A stretch of 14,216 bases of DNA from Bacteroidales bacterium. GTDB lineage: Bacteria; Bacteroidota; Bacteroidia; Bacteroidales; UBA7960. The notes beneath the pieces are model-generated. The model searched no databases, was not told where the DNA came from, and was given only the letters and a program-made list of their open reading frames with translations. The DNA lies in assembly GCA_007122745.1 (NCBI GenBank), contig SKTA01000089.1, forward strand, positions 1 to 14,216, in the 5' to 3' direction. Position numbers and translations under genes: made by a program. This document shows, piece after piece, positions 7,129-12,713 of the stretch (the stretch's first letter is position 1; the number at the start of each line of letters is the position of its first letter).

Positions 7129-7174
7129 GGTTAGAAAAAAAGATAATCTAACATCCAACATCTAACCTCTAACA
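7105..7174. repeat. Head-to-head heptamer arrays forming a long hairpin
   Basis: The right half (7147-7174) is four tandem 7-base units: TCTAACA, TCCAACA, TCTAACC, TCTAACA. The left half (7105-7135), read on the other strand, is four similar units plus three bases. The halves pair into one long stem: 7105-7125 against 7150-7170 with two mismatches, including a perfect 10-base core GTTGGATGTT/AACATCCAAC, then AGA/TCT near an A-rich loop (7136-7146). The left arm carries one extra unit (7126-7132) that would bulge. A perfect 9-base pairing between GAGGTTAGA (7127-7135) and TCTAACCTC (7161-7169) is an alternative. It lies in the 213-base gap between ftsX and DUF3098. Confidence 0.75.
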
Positions 7175-7240
7175 TCAATTCCTGATCTTGGGCAAACTTA
7201 CAAAGCATAGAATATCAAACAGTAACGAAAATATAAACAC

Positions 7241-7546
7241 ATGAAACAACAGGGAAGTGTATTGTTATTTGACAAACACAAATACACGTGGCTGATCATC
7301 GGACTGGCAGTAACAGCCATCGGGTTCCTCCTTATGATCGGTGGAAAAAGTGAAGATCCTTATGTATTTGATGATGCCATTTTCAGCTTTCGCAGGATTA
7401 CCCTGGCACCCATCCTGGTGCTTGGTGGCTATGTCATCCAGATATACGCCATCATGAAAAAATCCACAAACAAGCCGGAGGACATGAAAACGAAACCACC
7501 CCAGCCGCCACAAAAACATCACCCCAAAAAACACAAAAAGAAATAA
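7241..7546 (+). CDS. DUF3098 domain-containing membrane protein
   Basis: A 101-residue protein of unknown function in DUF3098, a family I know only from Bacteroidota. A short cytoplasmic N-terminus leads to a first transmembrane helix (about 17-34). A conserved-looking loop with GGKSEDPYVFDDAIFSFRR follows, then a second helix (about 54-71). The tail (72-101) is Pro/Lys/His-rich and strongly basic, and probably stays in the cytoplasm. It stops 4 bases before the uppP start and sits between ftsX and uppP, so a link to division or wall synthesis is plausible; that is inferred from position only. I see no TAnnTTTG element just upstream. The gap with ftsX holds the hairpin and small ORF described separately. 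Confidence 0.88.
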   Translation: MKQQGSVLLFDKHKYTWLIIGLAVTAIGFLLMIGGKSEDPYVFDDAIFSFRRITLAPILVLGGYVIQIYAIMKKSTNKPEDMKTKPPQPPQKHHPKKHKKK

Positions 7547-7550
7547 TTGA

Positions 7551-8348
7551 ATGAGTTGGCTAGAAGCTTTTATCCTCGGCCTTTTGCAAGGCCTGACAGA
7601 ATTTTTACCCGTTAGCAGCAGCGGACATCTTGAGCTTGGTGGCGCACTTTTTGGTCTTGAAGACCCACACGATTTTTTCACGTTTAACATCATTGTGCAC
7701 GGTGCCACATTTCTGAGCGTGGTGGTGGTTTTCTGGCGTGACATATATTCCCTGATTATCAACTTTTTCCGTTTCAAGTGGAATGCCGAAATGAAATTTG
7801 CACTCCTGCTGGTGGCGTCGGCAGTCCCAACCGGAATCGTCGGTCTTCTTTTTGAAGAACAGATCGAAAACATTTTTGAAGGACGGGTTGTTTTTGTCGG
7901 GTTTATGCTGCTGGTAACGGCTACCCTGCTTTTCCTCACCCGATTCACACCCAAAAACAACAAAGAGGTGACCCTTAAAATTGCCCTGATCATCGGGGTG
8001 GCACAAACGCTGGCCATTTTGCCGGGCATCAGCCGCAGTGGTGCTACCATTAGCACGGCCCTTTTCTTTGGCATTGAGCGGGGCAAGGCCATCCGGTTTT
8101 CCTTTCTGATGGTTCTGATCCCGATTTTTGGTGCCAACTTCCTGAAAATCCTGCGCATGTCGGATTCGGCCGGCGGTGCAACAATGGATGCAACCGCCAT
8201 GATCATTGGCGCCGTTAGCGCATTCATTGCTGGAGTGATCGCCTGCAGGTGGATGCTGCAGATCGTTCGGAAAGGGAACATCTCCTACTTCTCAATTTAT
8301 TGCGTGATTATCGGACTGACAGCAATCATCGCAGGTAGCCTAATATAG
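7551..8348 (+). CDS. uppP: Undecaprenyl-diphosphatase UppP (BacA type)
   Basis: Integral membrane enzyme that removes one phosphate from undecaprenyl diphosphate so the lipid carrier can be reused for peptidoglycan and other surface polymers; extra copies give bacitracin resistance. The 265 residues match the usual length of about 270. Motif one, GLTEFLPVSSSGHL, gives Glu17, the Ser cluster and His26. Motif two, LPGISRSGATIS, gives Arg162. Both are the catalytic signatures of BacA rather than PAP2-type phosphatases. About seven or eight hydrophobic segments span the rest. The gene follows DUF3098 by 4 bases and precedes truB by 3, so the three are surely one transcript. The ATG at 7551 gives the standard N-terminus. 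Confidence 0.96.
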   Translation: MSWLEAFILGLLQGLTEFLPVSSSGHLELGGALFGLEDPHDFFTFNIIVHGATFLSVVVVFWRDIYSLIINFFRFKWNAEMKFALLLVASAVPTGIVGLLFEEQIENIFEGRVVFVGFMLLVTATLLFLTRFTPKNNKEVTLKIALIIGVAQTLAILPGISRSGATISTALFFGIERGKAIRFSFLMVLIPIFGANFLKILRMSDSAGGATMDATAMIIGAVSAFIAGVIACRWMLQIVRKGNISYFSIYCVIIGLTAIIAGSLI

Positions 8349-8351
8349 AAA

Positions 8352-9071
8352 ATGCAGACAAAAGAAGCTCTCAGGGAATCAATTCGTGAAGGGAAAATCC
8401 TTTTCATCGACAAGCCTTATCGCTGGACATCCTTCGATGTGGTAAACAAGTTAAAAGCGTTGCTGCAATACCGGCTTGGTATGAAAAAAATTAAGGTGGG
8501 ACATGCCGGCACACTTGACCCGTTGGCAACAGGATTATTGATCGTATGCACAGGAAAAGCCACAAAACAGATTGAACAATACCAGGTGCTGGACAAAACT
8601 TACACCGGCACTTTTCATGTGGGGAAAAGTACACCCTCCTATGATCTGGAAACAGTGCCCGACAAGGAATATCCGACAGCACACATCTCAAACGAGTTAG
8701 CAGAGAAAACAGCCAAACTGTTTACCGGTGAGCAACAACAAATCCCGCCCATTTATTCGGCCAAAAAGATTGCCGGTGAACGGGCCTATACCTTCGCACG
8801 GCAGGGAAAAGATGCTGTTTTGGCTGCCAACAACATCATTGTAAAAAAATTTGAAATAACAAATTTTAACCTGCCAGACATTGGCTTCAGGGTTGTATGC
8901 AGCAAAGGAACCTACATCAGGTCCCTTGCCCGGGATTTTGGAGAAGCACTTAACAGCGGTGCGTATCTCGGCGAACTCCGTCGCACACATATTGGCGAAC
9001 ATGATGTAGCTAACGCCTGGAGCATACAGACCATGACGGAGGCGATCAATGCATTCGAAGAGCCAGCCTGA
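8352..9071 (+). CDS. truB: tRNA pseudouridine(55) synthase TruB
   Basis: Isomerises U55 of the tRNA T-loop to pseudouridine and acts as a tRNA-folding chaperone. The 239 residues contain the catalytic motif GHAGTLDPLATGLL with Asp56 as the nucleophile. The second family motif is YSAKKIAGERAYTFAR (about 136-151), and KGTYIRSLARDFGE is the conserved third. Length is at the short end because the C-terminal PUA domain of the E. coli enzyme is largely absent, as in many Bacteroidota. It starts 3 bases after uppP and is the last gene before a clear terminator. The TruB/uppP pairing has no direct biochemical logic; it is the usual order in this phylum as far as I know. Confidence 0.96.
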   Translation: MQTKEALRESIREGKILFIDKPYRWTSFDVVNKLKALLQYRLGMKKIKVGHAGTLDPLATGLLIVCTGKATKQIEQYQVLDKTYTGTFHVGKSTPSYDLETVPDKEYPTAHISNELAEKTAKLFTGEQQQIPPIYSAKKIAGERAYTFARQGKDAVLAANNIIVKKFEITNFNLPDIGFRVVCSKGTYIRSLARDFGEALNSGAYLGELRRTHIGEHDVANAWSIQTMTEAINAFEEPA

Positions 9072-9072
9072 A

Positions 9073-9099
9073 AACCGCTTACGTCGGTAAGGGTTTTTT
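9073..9099 (+). terminator. Intrinsic terminator after truB
   Basis: AACC-G-CTTAC (9073-9082) pairs with GTAAGGGTT (9087-9095) around the loop GTCG. This is a 9-base stem with one bulged G, and the T run 9094-9099 overlaps its end. More T-rich sequence follows to about 9122. It starts 1 base after the truB stop and separates the ftsX-truB block from queA. Confidence 0.75.
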
Positions 9100-9131
9100 G
9101 TTCGTTGTTTTTGTTTTTTTTTGACTTTACC

Positions 9132-9226
9132 TTGTAATTCTGAGCGCCAGCGAAGAATCTGTTAGTTAGCGAAGAGATCCTTCACGGAGCCTGCCCTGAA
9201 CGAAGTGAATGGGTTCAGGATGACAA
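9132..9226. repeat. REP-like palindromic intergenic element
   Basis: A 95-base element with imperfect terminal inverted repeats, TTGTAATTCTGA at the left and TCAGGATGACAA at the right (10 of 12 match when inverted). Inner inverted segments are GAAGAATCT against AGATCCTTC (8 of 9), and a perfect CCTGAAC/GTTCAGG hairpin near the right end. From memory, closely similar sequences reading like TGTCATTCTGAGCG...AAGAATCT...AGATCCTTC are scattered many times between genes in Bacteroidota and other environmental genomes. This looks like a decayed copy. It encodes nothing. It may be a MITE or a REP sequence moved by a RAYT-type transposase elsewhere in the genome; that is inference. Confidence 0.65.
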
Positions 9227-9314
9227 GGAGTTTCCTCCCAGCTCTCAGAACCCGGTTCTCAGGTCCCATCTCATTTTTAATTTCACATTTTTAAGTATTT
9301 TATTGCCAAAACTA
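9227..9314. other. Rest of truB-queA gap, no gene seen
   Basis: This stretch, together with the terminator, REP-like element and promoter, fills the 326-base gap between truB and queA. It contains a small near-palindrome AGAACC-C-GGTTCT (around 9247-9259), flanked by two copies of CTCAG, and then becomes AT-rich. I see no reading frame, no tRNA, and no structure I recognise as a preQ1 riboswitch, which might have been expected before queA. Confidence 0.5.
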
Positions 9315-9345
9315 TTGACAAGGGGCTTTTGATGTATTATCTTTG
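9315..9345 (+). promoter_or_regulatory. Consensus Bacteroidota promoter for queA-ispD
   Basis: TTG at 9315-9317 and TATCTTTG at 9338-9345 are separated by 20 bases, a full match to the Bacteroidota -33 TTG / 19-21 / -7 TAnnTTTG pattern. The predicted start near 9351 gives a leader of about 47 bases before the queA ATG. It is the best promoter in the window and suggests strong housekeeping expression. Confidence 0.8.
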
Positions 9346-9397
9346 CAAGTCTTTCCCAAAAAGGCATTGATTAAACTTTTACCGACAATTATTTCAT

Positions 9398-10450
9398 ATG
9401 AAACTGTCCCAATTTAAATTCAACCTCCCCGTAGAGTTGATCGCTGAAAAGCCCGCTTCAAACCGTGACGAATCACGCCTGATGGTCTTGCATACTAAAA
9501 CAGGCAAGATTGAGCATAAGACTTTTAAAAACATCATTGATTATTTTGATGATGGAGATGTCATGATTGTGAACAATACAAAAGTTTTTCCTGCCAGGCT
9601 CTACGGCACCAAAGAGAAAACAGGGGCAAACATTGAGGTTTTCCTGCTCAGGGAACTTAACAGGGAGTCGCGTTTATGGGACGTTCTGGTTGATCCTGCG
9701 AGAAAGATCCGGATAGGGAACAAGCTGTATTTTGGTGAAGACGACAACCTGGTTGCCGAAGTGATCGACAATACTACTTCAAGGGGACGCACGCTGCGTT
9801 TCCTGTTTGACGGCACCTATGATGAATTCAAAAAAACAATTGAATCGCTGGGAGAAACACCTTTGCCCAAGCTGATCGGACGCCCCGTTGACCGAGAAGA
9901 CAAGGAGCGCTATCAAACGATTTTTGCCAAACGTGAGGGGGCGGTTGCTGCACCCACCGCAGGAATGCACTTTAGCAGGGAGCTGATCAAGCGACTGGAA
10001 ATCAAAGGAGTAGATTTCACAGAGATTACCCTGCATGCCGGGCTGGGCAACTTCCGGAATGTGGATGTCGAAGACCTGAGCAAACACAAAATGGACAGCG
10101 AAGAGTTCATTATTGAGAACGCAACCGCAGAGATCGTAAACAAAACAAAAGAAAAGGAAAAAAGAGTATGTGCCATCGGCACCACCACAATGCGGGCGAT
10201 TGAGTCATCCGTCTCCATCTCAGGATTTCTGAAACCGTTCGAAGGTTGGACAAATAAATTTATTTATCCACCCTACGATTTTAGTGTGGCCAATTCAATG
10301 GTTTCCAATTTTCACCTGCCTCAGTCAACACTGATGATGATGGTTTCGGCATTTGCCGGCTTCGACTTCCTGATGAAAGCATACAAGGAAGCGATCAGGG
10401 AAAAATACCATTTCTTCACTTATGGCGATGCAATGCTCATCCTGAAATAA
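9398..10450 (+). CDS. queA: S-adenosylmethionine:tRNA ribosyltransferase-isomerase QueA
   Basis: Transfers and rearranges the ribosyl group of S-adenosylmethionine onto 7-aminomethyl-deazaguanine at the tRNA wobble position (34), making epoxyqueuosine, the next-to-last intermediate of queuosine. The 350 residues match the family length. Conserved blocks are the N-terminal FKFNLPVELIAEKPA, DVMIVNNTKVFPARL (54-68), GETPLPKLIGR (152-162), AAPTAGMHFS (184-193) and ITLHAGLGNFRNV (210-222), with SNFHLPQSTLMMMVSAF near the end. It has its own promoter and is followed by ispD after 27 bases, so the two are probably co-transcribed. Other queuosine genes (queC, D, E, F, tgt) are not in the window. Confidence 0.97.
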   Translation: MKLSQFKFNLPVELIAEKPASNRDESRLMVLHTKTGKIEHKTFKNIIDYFDDGDVMIVNNTKVFPARLYGTKEKTGANIEVFLLRELNRESRLWDVLVDPARKIRIGNKLYFGEDDNLVAEVIDNTTSRGRTLRFLFDGTYDEFKKTIESLGETPLPKLIGRPVDREDKERYQTIFAKREGAVAAPTAGMHFSRELIKRLEIKGVDFTEITLHAGLGNFRNVDVEDLSKHKMDSEEFIIENATAEIVNKTKEKEKRVCAIGTTTMRAIESSVSISGFLKPFEGWTNKFIYPPYDFSVANSMVSNFHLPQSTLMMMVSAFAGFDFLMKAYKEAIREKYHFFTYGDAMLILK

Positions 10451-10477
10451 CCGGATGTAACCAAAAGTACAACAGGT

Positions 10478-11167
10478 ATGCAAAAACATGCACTGATTGC
10501 TGCGGGAGGCAAGGGAACGCGCATGAAGTCTCCCCTGCCCAAACAGTTTGTTGAACTGGATGGGAAACCGGTTTTGCTGCATTCGCTTGACGCTTTCTTT
10601 CAGTACGATCCCACCTTACATATCACTGTTGTTCTCTCCCGGGAGCTTCACAATCAATGGAAAAGCATCTGCCTTGAGCATGATTGTCAGATTGATCATC
10701 AGCTTGTTGATGGAGGACCGACCCGGTTCCATTCGGTGAAAAACGGATTAAAACACATTCCAAACGACAGCCTTGTTGCCATTCATGATGCTGTCAGACC
10801 ACTTATTTCGGAAAAACTCATCGGGCGACTGTATGACTTTGCCCAAAAGTTTGGCAGCGCGATACCTGTTATTGAAAGCCCGGATTCTTTAAGAATGGTG
10901 GATCACGCACTTAGCAGCCCTTTGCCCAGACAACAGGTCAGGCTGGTGCAAACCCCCCAGTGTTTTCATGCATCATTATTAAAAAGAGCCTACAACACCG
11001 GTTATAAGGAAAGGTTTACTGATGATGCCAGTGTGCTGGAAGAGATGGGCGAGCGGTTGTATCTGATAGAGGGAGAAAAAGAGAACCTCAAGATCACAAC
11101 CATGACAGACCTTTTTGCCGCAGAAGGTATTCTGAACGCAGGCAAACAACAAACGGAAACCCTTTGA
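10478..11167 (+). CDS. ispD: 2-C-methyl-D-erythritol 4-phosphate cytidylyltransferase
   Basis: Third step of the MEP isoprenoid pathway: joins MEP to CTP to give CDP-methylerythritol. The 229 residues have the nucleotidyltransferase start LIAAGGKGTRM with PLPKQFVELDGKPV (CTP binding, Lys22 and the Gly-rich loop). TRFHSVKNGL (82-91), AIHDAVRPLI (101-110), RLVQTPQCF and TDDASVLEEMG follow, and the closing EGEKENLKITT motif is standard for IspD. It follows queA by 27 bases on the same strand, with no promoter that I can see between them. The gene stops 35 bases before the end of the convergent miaB. The use of the MEP rather than the mevalonate route agrees with Bacteroidota. Confidence 0.96.
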   Translation: MQKHALIAAGGKGTRMKSPLPKQFVELDGKPVLLHSLDAFFQYDPTLHITVVLSRELHNQWKSICLEHDCQIDHQLVDGGPTRFHSVKNGLKHIPNDSLVAIHDAVRPLISEKLIGRLYDFAQKFGSAIPVIESPDSLRMVDHALSSPLPRQQVRLVQTPQCFHASLLKRAYNTGYKERFTDDASVLEEMGERLYLIEGEKENLKITTMTDLFAAEGILNAGKQQTETL

Positions 11168-11202
11168 GACGATTTTTAATTGTCTTAATCTTAATCTCAG
11201 CC

Positions 11203-12540
11203 TTAACCCTTTAATGTGGCCGAGGTACACCCGGTAATTTCAACCATAACGTAATCACCCGGAGAAAAGCCCTCATCCGGAAAAACAACCACCTTGTTAT
11301 TCTCTGCCCGCCCCATCACCTTGGTTTCTGAACGCCTGGAACGGCCCTCCACAAGCACTTCCTGCACAGTGCCCACATCTCTTTGGTTGCTTGCCAGGGA
11401 AAGTTCCTGTTGTTTGTCAATGATCTCCGTAAGACGCCGGGTCTTCACTTTTTCCGGCACATCATCCTTATATTTTTTTGCAGCAAGGGTGCCAGGCCGT
11501 TCAGAATATTTGAACATAAAGGCAAAATCGTAGCCCACCGCCTCCATCAGGGAGAGCGTTTCCTTGTGTTCCTCTTCCGTTTCACCGCAAAACCCGGCGA
11601 TCAGGTCTGTTGAAAGGGCACATCCCGGCAAAATTTCCCGGATTGCATCGATCCGGTTCAGGTAATCTTCGCGTGAATATTTCCTGTTCATCCGGGAAAG
11701 AACGGCAGTACTTCCTGACTGCACCGGCAGGTGGATGGCATTGCAAATATTAGGATGTGCGGCCATGCAGTGCAAAAGTTCATCGGAGAGATCCTTTGGA
11801 TGAGAGGTGGCAAAACGGATCCGCATGCGGGGATCAAGGGATGCAACCCTGCCAAGCAACTCACCAAAGCCAATTATGAGGCCAGTTCCCTTGCTTTTCC
11901 ATTCGTATGAATTAACGTTTTGCCCAAGCAGCGTAACTTCACGATACCCTTCCCGGATCAGGATGCGGGTTTCGGACAATATGGATTCAGGATCGCGGCT
12001 TCGTTCCTTACCCCGGGTAAACGGAACCACACAATAGGCACAAAAATTCTCACATCCACGCATTATTGAAATAAAAGCAGAAACACCTCCTGCGGCATAT
12101 CGTACCGGACTGATGTCAGCATAGGTCTCATCTGCAGAGAGCAACACATTTATCGCTTTTTGTCCGCTTTCAGCATCCACGAGCAGCTGAGGCAGATCCC
12201 TGTATGCATCCGGACCGGCAACCATGTCAACACGAATCCCCTTATCTTCTCCTTCAAGAAGTTCCGACTTCAGGCGTTCTGCCATACATCCCAATACCCC
12301 AATAATGAGCCCTGGTCTCTTTTTTCTTAAGTGCTGCAACTCTCTTAACCGATTCAGAACCCTTTGTTCGGCGTGGTCCCTTATGGAGCAGGTGTTCAAA
12401 AATATTACATCAGCCTGACTAAGCTCCTGTGTCACATCAAACCCCTGATAGGTCATAACGGAGGCGACAATTTCACTGTCTGAAAAATTCATTTGACACC
12501 CATAGGTCTCCAGAAATATTTTTTTATCCATTTGAGTCAT
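11203..12540 (-). CDS. miaB: tRNA-2-methylthio-N6-dimethylallyladenosine synthase MiaB
   Basis: Radical-SAM methylthiotransferase that adds a methylthio group to i6A at position 37 of tRNAs reading UNN codons. From the ATG at 12540 it has 445 residues. The N-terminal domain holds Cys15 (in ETYGCQMN), Cys51 and Cys85, ligands of the auxiliary 4Fe-4S cluster that gives up sulfur. The radical-SAM motif CENFCAYC gives Cys163, Cys167 and Cys170. A TRAM domain for RNA binding ends the protein (about 375-440). YGCQMN points to MiaB rather than RimO or MtaB. The frame runs up to 12573, but those codons overlap the likely -7 element, so I start at 12540; 12531 is also possible. It converges on ispD and diverges from topA. 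Confidence 0.96.
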   Translation of the reverse strand: MTQMDKKIFLETYGCQMNFSDSEIVASVMTYQGFDVTQELSQADVIFLNTCSIRDHAEQRVLNRLRELQHLRKKRPGLIIGVLGCMAERLKSELLEGEDKGIRVDMVAGPDAYRDLPQLLVDAESGQKAINVLLSADETYADISPVRYAAGGVSAFISIMRGCENFCAYCVVPFTRGKERSRDPESILSETRILIREGYREVTLLGQNVNSYEWKSKGTGLIIGFGELLGRVASLDPRMRIRFATSHPKDLSDELLHCMAAHPNICNAIHLPVQSGSTAVLSRMNRKYSREDYLNRIDAIREILPGCALSTDLIAGFCGETEEEHKETLSLMEAVGYDFAFMFKYSERPGTLAAKKYKDDVPEKVKTRRLTEIIDKQQELSLASNQRDVGTVQEVLVEGRSRRSETKVMGRAENNKVVVFPDEGFSPGDYVMVEITGCTSATLKG

Positions 12541-12562
12541 GATTGGAGGGTAAATTCCCGGG

Positions 12563-12570
12563 CAAAAATA
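12563..12570 (-). promoter_or_regulatory. Likely -7 element of miaB
   Basis: On the minus strand this reads TATTTTTG, matching TAnnTTTG. It predicts transcription starting near 12557, a leader of about 17 bases before the ATG at 12540. This excludes the longer frame that opens at 12573. The -33 region has no clear TTG. Confidence 0.5.
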
Positions 12571-12604
12571 CACATTTTATGTGGTTGGAAAGCTGGTTGC
12601 GCTG

Positions 12605-12660
12605 TTAACACCTAACCATTAGCATGTTAAATAAAGCCAAATAACATATTGATGGCTTTA
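12605..12660. promoter_or_regulatory. Two inverted repeats in the miaB-topA divergent region
   Basis: TTAACA (12605-12610) and TGTTAA (12625-12630) form a 6-base inverted repeat with a 14-base spacer. TAAAGCCA (12632-12639) and TGGCTTTA (12653-12660) form a perfect 8-base inverted repeat with a 13-base spacer, ending 27 bases before the topA -7 element. They could be operator sites or a cruciform sensitive to supercoiling. The sequence is AT-rich, so chance is possible, especially for the first. Confidence 0.3.
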
Positions 12661-12686
12661 AAAAGCTTCATCTATGATTATTTTAT

Positions 12687-12694
12687 TACTTTTG
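12687..12694 (+). promoter_or_regulatory. Likely -7 element of topA
   Basis: TACTTTTG matches TAnnTTTG and lies 19 bases before the topA ATG, implying a leader of roughly 15 bases. No TTG is found at the -33 distance. topA in other bacteria is controlled by supercoiling; nothing here shows that directly. Confidence 0.5.
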
Positions 12695-12713
12695 CCCTCC
12701 AAAACAAAAAGCT

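Noticed and set aside
7265..8281. A 338-codon open frame on the minus strand opposite DUF3098 and uppP
   Set aside because: It is an antisense shadow: the plus strand carries two recognisable families with catalytic motifs, and the antisense product is low-complexity, rich in Arg, Ser, Thr and Met, with no family features.
9072..9397. A preQ1 riboswitch before queA
   Set aside because: The leader after the predicted start is only about 47 bases and shows no convincing hairpin with an A-rich tail and pseudoknot partner. The larger structure in the gap is the REP-like element upstream of the promoter.
11168..11202. A bidirectional terminator between convergent ispD and miaB
   Set aside because: GACGATT and AATTGTC can pair over 7 bases with one G-U around a tiny loop, but the stem is AT-rich and no proper T run follows on either strand.
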